64,000 nt of DNA from Sterolibacterium sp. (GTDB lineage: Bacteria > Pseudomonadota > Gammaproteobacteria > Burkholderiales > Rhodocyclaceae), in the NCBI GenBank assembly GCA_028713555.1, contig JAQTOA010000005.1, forward strand, positions 62,001 through 126,000, read 5' to 3'. The notes beneath the pieces were generated by a model. The model was not told the DNA's origin, did no database searches, and saw only the letters and a list, made by a program, of their open reading frames with translations. Shown here one piece after another: positions 1-7,943 of the stretch. The translations under genes and the position numbers were made by a program. Each line of letters starts with the position of its first letter. Positions within the stretch are counted from its first letter, which is position 1.

Positions 1-609
1 CTGGCGCGACCTCTGGCCTGGTCCAGCTTCATCGGCAAGGGCCTGGTCGAGGCGCTGGTCACTTTGCCGCTGGTATTACCGCCGACCGTGCTGGGTTTCT
101 ATCTGCTGCTGGCAATGGGCGGCAACTCGGCGCTTGGCCATGCCTGGCATGCGCTAACCGGACGCGCGCTGGTGTTCAGCTTCGACGGCCTGTTGCTGGC
201 TTCGCTGATTTTCAACCTGCCCTTCGCCGTGCAGCCGATTCAGCGCGCTTTCGACGCTATCCCGCGTAAGGCCCGCGAGGCGGCCTGGTGCTGCGGCCTG
301 TCGTCATGGCGCACCTTATGGCAGGTGGAACTGCCGCTGGCCTGGCCGGGCCTGCTCTCCGCCATCGTGCTGACCTTTGCCCACACCCTGGGAGAGTTCG
401 GCGTGGTTCTGATGGTCGGCGGCAACATTGAGGGAGAAACCCGCACCGTGGCGATCAGCATCTACGACCGAGTGCAGTCCTTCGACGAGTCTGGCGCGGC
501 GACAATGTCGGCGCTGCTGGTGGCAATTTCTTTTGCCGCTATCACGGCCCTCAACCTCCTCACCCGGCGCATTGGCAGCACTGACCGCGCAGCAGGACAT
601 GAGCGCTAA
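1..609 (+). CDS. modB: Molybdate ABC transporter permease ModB (5' truncated by window edge)
   Basis: Inner-membrane permease of the molybdate uptake ABC transporter; it forms the channel through which ModA-delivered molybdate passes. The frame is open from base 1, so the N-terminus lies outside the window and about 200 residues are visible. The region near residues 90-125 (from the GLSSWRTLWQVELPLAWPG segment) is the EAA loop that contacts the ATPase. Several hydrophobic membrane segments follow, including one close to the C-terminus. The stop codon overlaps the modC start, which fits a modABC operon. Identity rests on the permease signature together with the adjacent ModC-type ATPase. Confidence 0.93.
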   Translation: MARPLAWSSFIGKGLVEALVTLPLVLPPTVLGFYLLLAMGGNSALGHAWHALTGRALVFSFDGLLLASLIFNLPFAVQPIQRAFDAIPRKAREAAWCCGLSSWRTLWQVELPLAWPGLLSAIVLTFAHTLGEFGVVLMVGGNIEGETRTVAISIYDRVQSFDESGAATMSALLVAISFAAITALNLLTRRIGSTDRAAGHER

Positions 610-1708
610 GGGACTCTTCGTCACGCTGCGCCAAGCGGCGCCGATTCCGCTGGACTGTTCGCTGCAGTGCGCGCCGGGCGAACTGACGGCGCTGGTTGGC
701 CCCTCCGGCAGCGGAAAATCCACGGTGCTGCGGTGCATCGCCGGCCTGCACCGCCCGCAACAAGGCCATGTCGCCTGCGCCGGCGCTGCCTGGCTTGACA
801 CGGAGAAAGACCTCGTCCTGCCTCCCCAGCAGCGGCGCGTCGGCATGATGTTCCAGAATTATTCGCTGTTGCCGCATTTGACAGCAGCGGGTAACGTCGC
901 GCTGGGGTTGGAGCACCTGCCCGCGCAGAAGCGCAGCGAAAAAGCGCGCGAGTGGTTGGCCCGCGTCCATCTGCACGGCCTGGAACAACGCCGTCCAGAA
1001 CAGCTCTCCGGTGGCCAGCAGCAGCGCGTGGCGCTGGCTCGGGCGCTGGCCAGGGAACCGCAGGTACTGTTGCTGGATGAACCGTTTTCGGCGGTGGATC
1101 AAGTGACGCGGCGCAAGTTGCAACAGGAGTTGGCCAGACTGCGCCGCGAGCTGGAGATTCCGATTGTACTGGTGACGCACGACCTGGACGAGGCGCGGAT
1201 TCTCGCCGACCGCATGGTGCTGCTGCACCGTGGAACAAGCTTGCAAAGCGGTCGCCCCGAAGAAGTCATGACGCGGCCGGCGAACGCCGCGATTGCCCAT
1301 TTGGTCGGACTGAACAATCTGTTCGCCGGCCGTATCGTTGCCCATAATGCCGAAGGTATGACAATTCTGGAGAGCCTGGGCCTGCGTCTCGAGGTTGCGC
1401 GCGATCATGGCTTCACCCCCGGCGACAAGGTGAGTTGGGTGATCCCTCCCGAGGGCATTCTGCTGCACCGGCGCGACCACCCATCGCGTGGCGAGACGGA
1501 GAATCCGGTCACAGGCAGGGTCGTTGACTGCATCGCCCTCGGCCCTTACACCCAGATCGTGCTGCGGCCGGATGGCGGAGAACTGCCATTGACGTTCTCG
1601 GTACCCACCCATGCAGCGCAGCGCAATCAGATTGCTGCCGGTGCAACGGCACGGGTTACCTTACTGGCGCAAGCAATCCATTTGATGCCGCAGGGGGAAC
1701 CACAGTAA
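599..1708 (+). CDS. modC: Molybdate ABC transporter ATP-binding protein ModC
   Basis: Cytoplasmic ATPase that powers molybdate import with ModB and ModA, 369 residues. Walker A (GPSGSGKST) lies at about residues 34-42, the Q-loop glutamine near 86, the LSGGQ signature at about 136-140, and Walker B ending in LLLDEP at about 157-162. The C-terminal third carries a molybdate-binding Mop/TOBE-like segment, as expected for ModC rather than a generic ATPase. The ATG at 599 was chosen because it overlaps the modB stop by 11 bases and gives the normal family length. The frame stays open further upstream inside modB, but that extension has no family counterpart. No modA is visible; it should lie before the window. 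Confidence 0.93.
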   Translation: MSAKGLFVTLRQAAPIPLDCSLQCAPGELTALVGPSGSGKSTVLRCIAGLHRPQQGHVACAGAAWLDTEKDLVLPPQQRRVGMMFQNYSLLPHLTAAGNVALGLEHLPAQKRSEKAREWLARVHLHGLEQRRPEQLSGGQQQRVALARALAREPQVLLLDEPFSAVDQVTRRKLQQELARLRRELEIPIVLVTHDLDEARILADRMVLLHRGTSLQSGRPEEVMTRPANAAIAHLVGLNNLFAGRIVAHNAEGMTILESLGLRLEVARDHGFTPGDKVSWVIPPEGILLHRRDHPSRGETENPVTGRVVDCIALGPYTQIVLRPDGGELPLTFSVPTHAAQRNQIAAGATARVTLLAQAIHLMPQGEPQ

Positions 1709-1730
1709 ATCTTGAGTAAAGCCGTTCGCT

Positions 1731-1907
1731 TCAGGATTTCCAGGCTACTTTCGATTCGGCGTCACGGCGTAGTTCCTCCAGATTCTGTGGTTTGTCCCAC
1801 CACAGGGCTCGGCCGAGTTTTTGTTGCTCCAATTCTTCGGGGTGTTGCTTGAGCCAATCACGCATGAATTTGGTGTGTTCGGATTCGTAATCGTTGTACA
1901 TGGCCAT
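1731..1907 (-). CDS. DUF3460 family small protein
   Basis: A 58-residue protein with the betaproteobacterial DUF3460 pattern: an N-terminal YESEHTKFMRDWLK stretch, a central GRALWWDKP motif, and a short acidic/basic helix with two alanines near the end. It has no signal peptide or membrane segment and its function is unknown. The ATG at 1907 has AGGAG seven bases upstream. A second ATG two codons later is possible. It lies between modC (convergent) and the 3' end of spoT, and shares the strand of the gmk-rpoZ-spoT block, with 25 bases between the spoT stop and its start. It could be the last gene of that transcript. Confidence 0.82.
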   Translation of the reverse strand: MAMYNDYESEHTKFMRDWLKQHPEELEQQKLGRALWWDKPQNLEELRRDAESKVAWKS

Positions 1908-1932
1908 GACGTTTCTCCTGTAAAAATCTCAA

Positions 1933-4137
1933 TCAGTCCCTGGTGCGAATAATCCGCACGACTTCAGATATATGCCGCAAACCGCGCATGATACGGGCAA
2001 GATGCACGCGGTCGGTAACCTGGATGGTGAAATTGAGCGCGGTGTAGACACCAGGGTCGCTGTCTATGCTGACGTTCTGAATGTCGGAGCCGCCTTCGGC
2101 GATCTCCGCGGCGATCTTGGCCAGAACCCCACGCCGGTTCTCTGTGACAATGCGAATGCCAACTTCGAACAAGCGCTCGATGCCTGGCGCCCAGACGACT
2201 TCCACCCAGTTATCGCGCTCGTGGCTTGCCTTGCCTATATTGCGACAATTGTAGATATGGATCTGCAGACCTTGGCCTTTACGAATAATGCCGACGATAG
2301 GATCGCCGGGTATCGGTCGGCAACACTTAGCCAAGTGTAGAGCGACACCCTCTTCGCCATTGATGACGATGCTGCCCTGTGGTTTGTGTTCAGTCGGCGT
2401 GCCGCCTTCCGCGATGCGATCAGCGACCAGTCTGCGCGCGACAATGCCGGTATGCCGTTTGCCCAGGCCAATGTCGGCAAGCACTTCAATTTTTGATTTC
2501 GCGCCGACGCCGCGCAAGAAACGCTCCCATACCGCGCTGCCAAGGTCTCTGAGTTGGACACCCAAGCCATGCAGGGTTTGGCCAAGCAGGCGCTCGCCGA
2601 GCGCCACCGATTCATCCATTTGCTGAGTCTTCAGGAAGTGGCGGATTTGCGCCCGCGCCTTGCTGCTCTTGACATAGGAGAGCCAGGTCGGATTCGGGTT
2701 GGGCAGATCCGCAGTGATTATTTCGACCCGGTCGCCATTTTTCAATTCGCTGCGCAACGGCATCATCTCGAAGTTGATGCGGCAGGCGACGCAACGGTTG
2801 CCGATGTCGGTATGCACGCTGTAGGCAAAGTCCACCGCAGTGGAACCACGCGGCAGCGGGATGATTTTGCCCTGCGGGGTGAATACATAAACCTCGTCGG
2901 GAAACAGATCCACTTTGACGTTTTCGAGAAATTCAGCCGAATCGTCCGAGGCCGATTGCAACTCGATTAGGGATTTGAGCCACTTGTGGGTCTTTTTCTG
3001 CAATTCATCGAGCGCGCTTTCATCCTTGTACAGCCAGTGTGAAGCGACTCCTGATTCGGCAATATGATGCATTTCCCGGGAGCGGATCTGTACTTCGACC
3101 GGCGTGCCATAGGGACCGATCAACGTCGAATGCAACGACTGGTAACCGTTGGCCTTGGGGATGGCGATGTAGTCCTTGAACTTGCCGGGCACCGGCTTGT
3201 AGAGGCCATGCAGGACCCCCAGTGCAAGGTAGCAGGTCGGCACGTCCTTGACGATCACGCGAAAACCATAGATGTCGAGCACTTGCGAGAAAGAAAGGTG
3301 CTTCTGGCGCATTTTGCGATAGATGCTGTACAGGTGCTTTTCGCGCCCCATCACCTCGGCTTCGATGCCGGCGTCTGGCAGGCTGAGACGCAAAGCTTCC
3401 GAGATCTTGTCAACGACCTGGCGACGATTGCCGCGCGCGCGCTTGACGGCTTTTTCAAGCACGCGGTAGCGCAATGGACGTAGGTGGCGAAAAGAGAGTT
3501 CCTGCAGTTCGCGGTAGAGTGGGTTCAGACCCAGCCGATTGGCGATTGGCGCGTAGATATCGAGCGTCTCGCGCGCGATCCGCCGTTGTTTCTGGGGAGG
3601 AACCGCGCCGAGTGTGCGCATGTTGTGCAAGCGGTCGGCGAGCTTGATGAGGATGACGCGCACATCTCGCGCCATTGCCAGCAGCATCTTGCGGAAGTTT
3701 TCCGCCTGGGCTTCTTCGAATGACTGGTTTTCGATGCGATCGATCTTGGAGACGCCGTCGACCAGCTCGGCTACCGCCTTGCCGAACTTGTTGGCAATCT
3801 CCTGCTTGGGAATGGAGGTATCTTCCATCACGTCATGCAGCAACGCGGCGGCCAGCGCCTGCGCGTCAAGGTGCCAGTCGGCAAGGGTGTCCGCTACGGC
3901 AAGCGGATGCGAGATATAGGGATCGCCGCTGGAACGGAACTGGCCGAGGTGAGCCGTGTTGCCAAATACATAGGCCGACTCGATGCGAGCCACCTCGTCA
4001 GATTTGAGATAGGTGGAGAGTTTGTCGCGAAAACGCTCAAGATCGCCCGCCAGGTCAACTGGCGAGTGCATCTCCGGTGGAATCGGTACCGCCGTGTCGT
4101 TGGCGAGGCCTGGAGCGGCTGGCGGTGGCGGACTCAT
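1933..4137 (-). CDS. spoT: Bifunctional (p)ppGpp synthetase/hydrolase SpoT
   Basis: Long RelA/SpoT homologue of 734 residues that makes and degrades the alarmone (p)ppGpp. The order is the standard one: HD hydrolase domain (about 60-200, with the intact HDVMED motif at 101-106), synthetase domain (about 250-370, containing FKDYIAIPKANGYQSLH), TGS domain (about 405-470), helical/zinc-finger-like region with a CC pair, and a C-terminal ACT domain (about 655-734). The intact HD site argues for hydrolase activity, so SpoT rather than a synthetase-only RelA. The start gives a roughly 25-residue proline-rich leader. It is the last large gene of the cyclase-gmk-rpoZ-spoT block, 41 bases after rpoZ. 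Confidence 0.96.
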   Translation of the reverse strand: MSPPPPAAPGLANDTAVPIPPEMHSPVDLAGDLERFRDKLSTYLKSDEVARIESAYVFGNTAHLGQFRSSGDPYISHPLAVADTLADWHLDAQALAAALLHDVMEDTSIPKQEIANKFGKAVAELVDGVSKIDRIENQSFEEAQAENFRKMLLAMARDVRVILIKLADRLHNMRTLGAVPPQKQRRIARETLDIYAPIANRLGLNPLYRELQELSFRHLRPLRYRVLEKAVKRARGNRRQVVDKISEALRLSLPDAGIEAEVMGREKHLYSIYRKMRQKHLSFSQVLDIYGFRVIVKDVPTCYLALGVLHGLYKPVPGKFKDYIAIPKANGYQSLHSTLIGPYGTPVEVQIRSREMHHIAESGVASHWLYKDESALDELQKKTHKWLKSLIELQSASDDSAEFLENVKVDLFPDEVYVFTPQGKIIPLPRGSTAVDFAYSVHTDIGNRCVACRINFEMMPLRSELKNGDRVEIITADLPNPNPTWLSYVKSSKARAQIRHFLKTQQMDESVALGERLLGQTLHGLGVQLRDLGSAVWERFLRGVGAKSKIEVLADIGLGKRHTGIVARRLVADRIAEGGTPTEHKPQGSIVINGEEGVALHLAKCCRPIPGDPIVGIIRKGQGLQIHIYNCRNIGKASHERDNWVEVVWAPGIERLFEVGIRIVTENRRGVLAKIAAEIAEGGSDIQNVSIDSDPGVYTALNFTIQVTDRVHLARIMRGLRHISEVVRIIRTRD

Positions 4138-4178
4138 CGCGGCGGACAGGCACGGCGCAACAGTAAATTCTCAGGACA

Positions 4179-4385
4179 TCAAGCCTGACCGCGATTGAGA
4201 ACTTCCAGGCCGACTTTGCCGGCGGCGATTTCACGCAAGGCGATGACGGTCGGTTTATCCTTGTCGAATTCAACCTGAGGAGAACTTCCCAAAGTGATCT
4301 GACGTGCGCGATAGGTGGCAACCAAGGTCAGTTGGAAGCGATTCGGGATGAATTTGAGACAGTCGTCGACTGAAATGCGGGCCAT
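4179..4385 (-). CDS. rpoZ: DNA-directed RNA polymerase omega subunit
   Basis: Small RNA polymerase subunit (68 residues) that assists beta-prime folding and forms part of one ppGpp-binding site in Proteobacteria. The N-terminal [19 protein letters not shown] and the VATYRARQI segment are diagnostic. It is shorter than the E. coli protein (91 residues), as is common in Betaproteobacteria. It lies three bases after gmk and just before spoT, the conserved arrangement, which links transcription machinery with the alarmone that targets it. Confidence 0.97.
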   Translation of the reverse strand: MARISVDDCLKFIPNRFQLTLVATYRARQITLGSSPQVEFDKDKPTVIALREIAAGKVGLEVLNRGQA

Positions 4386-4388
4386 GAT

Positions 4389-5003
4389 TTATTCCTGGAA
4401 AAGTAGCGAAAACAATTCGGGGTGACGAGCCTGCTGCGGCGCAAGCCGCAACCGGGAGGCATGCACCGCCGCCACCAGGTCGCTGAGCGCCTCCGCCAGT
4501 TCGTTGTTGATTATAACGTATTCGAATTCATTGACGTGACGCATCTCGGCGAGCGCCGCCAGGTGACGGCGGGCAATGGTTTCATCATCATCCGTGCCCC
4601 GGCCGCGTAAGCGCCGCTCCAGCTCAGCCAGCGATGGCGGCAGGATAAAAATACTCACTGCACCAGGGAAAAACCGACGCACCTGCTGCGCACCTTGCCA
4701 GTCGATTTCCAGCAATATGTCGCGCCCGGCGGCTATTTCCCGTTCCAGCCAGACGCGTGAAGTGCCGTAGAAGTTACCGTGGACCTCGGCCGACTCGAGA
4801 AAATCGCCGCGATTGCGCATGCTGCCGAATTCCGCCACGCTGATGAAATGGTAGTCACGACCGTCCCGCTCGCCCTGGCGGGGTGAGCGTGTGGTGTAGG
4901 AAATCGATAGATGCACCCGTTGGTCGCGTGTCAGCAACTCGCGCACCAGCGTGGTTTTGCCCGCGCCGGAGGGGGCCGAAACGATAAAAAGCGTGCCGCT
5001 CAT
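4389..5003 (-). CDS. gmk: Guanylate kinase
   Basis: Phosphorylates GMP to GDP with ATP, feeding GTP and (p)ppGpp pools; cytoplasmic, 204 residues. The P-loop SAPSGAGKTTL lies at about residues 9-19, followed by the GMP-binding region with SYTTRSPRQGERDGRDYHF (about 35-53) and the lid region with ARR near the centre. Length matches the family. The start ATG is one base after the stop of the adenylate cyclase-hemerythrin gene, so translation is probably coupled, and rpoZ follows at three bases. In many relatives the gene before gmk is yicC, so this neighbour is unusual. Confidence 0.97.
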   Translation of the reverse strand: MSGTLFIVSAPSGAGKTTLVRELLTRDQRVHLSISYTTRSPRQGERDGRDYHFISVAEFGSMRNRGDFLESAEVHGNFYGTSRVWLEREIAAGRDILLEIDWQGAQQVRRFFPGAVSIFILPPSLAELERRLRGRGTDDDETIARRHLAALAEMRHVNEFEYVIINNELAEALSDLVAAVHASRLRLAPQQARHPELFSLLFQE

Positions 5004-5004
5004 A

Positions 5005-6312
5005 TCAAGTCACCCCCGCCCGCTGCAAGAAGTTGCCAAGGTGGAGATCGCTCTTGGTAGTGTGATTAATGTGCCAGTCCACCAGAATCAATTGGATGCG
5101 GAAAACCAGGTAGAGCCGATCACGAGCATTATTTTCTATCTCATTTCGCAGTTCCAGAAAGAACCGGTCGAAAGTTCGGTGCTGTTTCAGGTGATCCTCG
5201 ATAAAAGGGTAGGCGTAACGACGCATCAGGTTCTCTTCGGAACTGTAGAGGTGTTCGATTTGTTCGATCAGATTGTCCATGATTCCACCCAGCCGGGTGT
5301 TACCATTACCGACCAGTCTTGCCAATTCCGCGATGTGCGCAAGAAGTTCCTGATGCTGGGTATCGATCTCCCGGATTCCGACAGAATATTCTTCACGCCA
5401 CCCGATTTCCATACCTATCCGGTCGGGACTTTCGAGATGGCCCTGCTGCAAAATTTCCTTGCATCTCTCCAGGTAGACCCGCACTGCCCGATCATCGGGC
5501 GCAATGCGCAGACATTCCTGCAACAGCGGCTGCGCAAGATCGCCGCGGCCAAGGTGGAAAAAAGCCAGGGCGTCTTCGAAGTTGCGCAGTGTCTCCAGTT
5601 TTGCCAGACGCAAGGGTTCGGGGTCGGCATCGAATACTTCGTAGACCGATTGCGCCTGATAGCGCCCCTTGATGCGCAACCGATCCATGAAACGGATGCA
5701 ATATGCCTTGTGATCATCAAGGGCGTGCAGGGTATGTGCGCTGATGATCAACGGTGTGCCGTAATTTTTTGTCAGGCCCTCGAGGCGCGAGGCGAGGTTA
5801 ACCGCATCGCCGATCACAGTACTGTCCATGCGATTGTGACCACCCACAGTGCCCATGATGACCAAACCGGTATTGATGCCAATGCCGATGCGGATCGGCA
5901 TATAGCCGGCCCGCGTCCGACCGTGGTTGTATTCCGCCAGTTGATTCAGCATGTCGATGCCAGAGCGGACACCGTCGTCCGCCGAACCGGGGAAAAGAGC
6001 CATGATGCCGTCGCCGATGTACTTGTCGATGATGCCGGCATGGCGAGCCACCACGGGTTCCATGACACTGAGATAGGAGTTGATGAACCGGAAGTTTTCC
6101 GCCGGCAGGATGGATTCCGACAGGGCGGTGAAATCGCGGATGTCGGAGAACAACAGCGTCATTTCCTGCTCGACATGGTCGCCCAGCTTGACATCGACAA
6201 TGCTGTGCCGCCCCAGCAATTGGAGGAATTGCAGCGGCACAAAACGTCCGTAAGCCACCTCGGCTTGAGACGGCCCCGGGTTAACGCTCAACGGTGCAAA
6301 GGAATCAGGCAT
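5005..6312 (-). CDS. Class III adenylate cyclase fused to a C-terminal hemerythrin domain
   Basis: Predicted cytoplasmic cAMP-forming enzyme with a diiron oxygen-binding module, 435 residues. Cyclase domain about 48-228: metal aspartates D57 (FSDIRDFT) and D101 (KYIGDG), adenine-selecting K97 and D169 (IGDAVN), transition-state N172 and R176. A short TPR-like helical linker spans about 235-290. Hemerythrin domain about 302-432: ligands H320, E359, H374, H378, H417 and D422 align with the family. The canonical second histidine (E minus 4) is Leu355, and a histidine sits one residue earlier (H354), so the metal site may be altered. No membrane segment is seen. The gene is directly coupled to gmk. 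Cyclase rather than guanylate cyclase is inferred from K97/D169. Confidence 0.9.
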   Translation of the reverse strand: MPDSFAPLSVNPGPSQAEVAYGRFVPLQFLQLLGRHSIVDVKLGDHVEQEMTLLFSDIRDFTALSESILPAENFRFINSYLSVMEPVVARHAGIIDKYIGDGIMALFPGSADDGVRSGIDMLNQLAEYNHGRTRAGYMPIRIGIGINTGLVIMGTVGGHNRMDSTVIGDAVNLASRLEGLTKNYGTPLIISAHTLHALDDHKAYCIRFMDRLRIKGRYQAQSVYEVFDADPEPLRLAKLETLRNFEDALAFFHLGRGDLAQPLLQECLRIAPDDRAVRVYLERCKEILQQGHLESPDRIGMEIGWREEYSVGIREIDTQHQELLAHIAELARLVGNGNTRLGGIMDNLIEQIEHLYSSEENLMRRYAYPFIEDHLKQHRTFDRFFLELRNEIENNARDRLYLVFRIQLILVDWHINHTTKSDLHLGNFLQRAGVT

Positions 6313-6323
6313 AGGCGCGAAGT

Positions 6324-6337
6324 CTGATTGGAATCAA
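6324..6337. promoter_or_regulatory. FNR/Anr-like box upstream of the cyclase-hemerythrin operon
   Basis: The sequence CTGATTGGAATCAA is a near-perfect match to the FNR/CRP-fold consensus TTGATNNNNATCAA (9 of 10 defined positions when read on the minus strand). It begins 12 bases upstream of the cyclase ATG. A TATACT-type -10 on the minus strand lies at 6343-6348, placing the box around +1 to +12. If that promoter is used, FNR binding would repress. This is a sequence-pattern call only. Confidence 0.55.
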
Positions 6338-6407
6338 TGCCAAGTATAAGCGTCTTGGTGCTGGAGCGGTTTATCGTCCGAGCAATTTGTGGGTCATTCA
6401 TTCTTAC

Positions 6408-6436
6408 TTGACAGCGCAGTAAGCGTTTCGTATGTT
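6408..6436 (+). promoter_or_regulatory. Sigma-70-type promoter for the malonate genes
   Basis: A perfect -35 hexamer TTGACA (6408-6413) is followed by a 17-base spacer and a -10 TATGTT (6431-6436, 4 of 6). It is about 70 bases upstream of the malonyl-CoA decarboxylase start, in the divergent 192-base gap shared with the cyclase gene. Confidence 0.6.
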
Positions 6437-6504
6437 GCATACCTTGTTGAAGCCTATTCTTCTCAACGCTCTTGGTCTCATCGCCAACGAAGGAGGGTCA
6501 TTCA

Positions 6505-7830
6505 ATGAATGACAGCACCGTCAGCCGCAGCCTGAGCCAGATGCGCAAACTGGTGAGCACCCCGCCCCTCGCGACTCGCCTGCCGGCAAGGCAGATCGCG
6601 CAGTTGCGCCAACAACTCAGGGAATGCGCCGAAGGATTTGGCGGTGAAGTGTCCGCACGAATCCGTGCAGTGCGTTTGGGCGAAGCTTATTTGCGACTGG
6701 ATGCCAGCGGGCGACATGAATTACTGCGCTTGATTGCGCTCGAGTTTGGTCCTGATCCAAAGGTGGTTATGCTGGCGCATGCATCCTATCAAGCAGCGCT
6801 CGGCACGCCGGCACAATGGGATGCCGAGGCCGGCTTGCGCGCAGCGCTACGCTCGGCGCGCCTGCGTATCCTGACGCAGTTTAACGCCTTGCCACAAGGC
6901 GTGAAGTTCCTGGTTGACCTGCGCGCCGATTTGTTAGGTTTTCTCGATCATGATCATCAACTAGCCGCATTGGACCGTGAACTGCAGTCGCGCCTCACCG
7001 CCTGGTTCGATGTGGGTTTTCTCGAATTGCAGCGTATCACCTGGAGTTCGCCGGCGGCGCTGCTGGAGAAACTGATCAAGTACGAGGCAGTGCATGAAAT
7101 CCGCTCCTGGACCGACCTCAAGAATCGGCTTGACTCGGACCGCCGCTGCTACGCTTTTTTCCATCCGCGTATGCCGATGGAACCGCTGATCTTCGTCGAG
7201 GTGGCGCTCACCGACCGGCTGGCTGACAGCGTGCAGCCCCTGCTTGACGAAAGCGCGCCGGTATTCGATGCGAAACGCGCCGACACGGCGATTTTCTACT
7301 CGATCTCGAACACCCAGGCCGGTCTGCGCGGGGTCTCTTTCGGCAACTTCCTGTTGAAGCGGGTAATCGACGATCTCCAGCGCGATTTTCCCCGGCTCAA
7401 ACATTTCGCCACGCTCTCGCCCTTGCCGCAACTAGCGTCCTGGGTGAAATCACATCCCGAACTGCTCACCGCCATCGCCATCGACCATAACACCTTGCAA
7501 AGCGGACTATGGTCCAAGGACAAGCGGCTGGCGCGACGACTGCGCGACCCGTTGATGCAACTGGCGGCACGCTATCTGCACGAGGCCAAGCAAGACTCGT
7601 CAGCACCTGGTCCGCACGATCCGGTGGCACGCTTTCATCTGGGCAACGGCGCCCGCATCGAACGCCTCAACTGGCTCGCCGATACCAGTCAGAAAGGTTT
7701 CCAACAATCTTTCGGGCTGATGGTGAACTATCTTTACAATCCAGAGGATATCGAGGACAACGTCGAGTCCTTCGGCAGTGATGGAAGAATTGCCACATCG
7801 GCATCGGTGCGGCGATTAGCGAGAAGTTAA
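6505..7830 (+). CDS. matA: Malonyl-CoA decarboxylase
   Basis: Converts malonyl-CoA to acetyl-CoA and CO2; 441 residues. The N-terminal half is the all-helical MCD domain (PKVVMLAHASYQAALGTP region), and the C-terminal half is the GNAT-like catalytic domain with CYAFFHPRMPMEPLIFVEVALT, the SISNTQAGLRGVSFGNFLLK stretch and the late HLGNGARIERLNWLADTS segment that carries the catalytic histidine. The ATG at 6505 is preceded by AAGGAGG at optimal spacing; a longer in-frame start 11 codons upstream lacks such a site. The next gene is malonyl-CoA synthetase, giving malonate to malonyl-CoA to acetyl-CoA. No GntR-type MatR regulator or malonate carrier is adjacent. It could also serve to lower cytoplasmic malonyl-CoA. 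Confidence 0.93.
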   Translation: MNDSTVSRSLSQMRKLVSTPPLATRLPARQIAQLRQQLRECAEGFGGEVSARIRAVRLGEAYLRLDASGRHELLRLIALEFGPDPKVVMLAHASYQAALGTPAQWDAEAGLRAALRSARLRILTQFNALPQGVKFLVDLRADLLGFLDHDHQLAALDRELQSRLTAWFDVGFLELQRITWSSPAALLEKLIKYEAVHEIRSWTDLKNRLDSDRRCYAFFHPRMPMEPLIFVEVALTDRLADSVQPLLDESAPVFDAKRADTAIFYSISNTQAGLRGVSFGNFLLKRVIDDLQRDFPRLKHFATLSPLPQLASWVKSHPELLTAIAIDHNTLQSGLWSKDKRLARRLRDPLMQLAARYLHEAKQDSSAPGPHDPVARFHLGNGARIERLNWLADTSQKGFQQSFGLMVNYLYNPEDIEDNVESFGSDGRIATSASVRRLARS

Positions 7831-7857
7831 CGAACAACACCATATTGGAGGAAACAT

Positions 7858-7899
7858 ATGATCACACGCCACCGCATGCTCGCGCCACACCTTCTCTGA
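7858..7899 (+). CDS. Possible 13-codon leader ORF ahead of matB
   Basis: The best ribosome-binding site in this gap (GGAGG at 7847-7851) sits seven bases before an ATG at 7858 that opens only a 13-residue frame (starting MITRHRM) and ends 44 bases before the matB ATG, in a different frame. It may be a translated leader that affects matB translation, or a remnant of an older start. Nothing in the peptide is recognisable. Confidence 0.25.
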   Translation: MITRHRMLAPHLL

Positions 7900-7943
7900 C
7901 TAGAATGCTCGCAAGTACCGTCATGGCATGCGCCATAGACCAG

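Noticed and set aside
428-598. Upstream extension of modC into modB
   Set aside because: No similarity to ModC; the ATG at 599 gives the normal length and overlap.
4951-6327. A 458-codon open frame on the plus strand opposite the cyclase-hemerythrin gene
   Set aside because: No family resemblance; it mirrors the high-GC codon pattern of the real minus-strand gene.
7845-7943. TTG at 7845 as the matB start
   Set aside because: The TTG overlaps the ribosome-binding sequence itself, and the extra 33 residues have no counterpart in MatB proteins, which begin like MNENLYALL.
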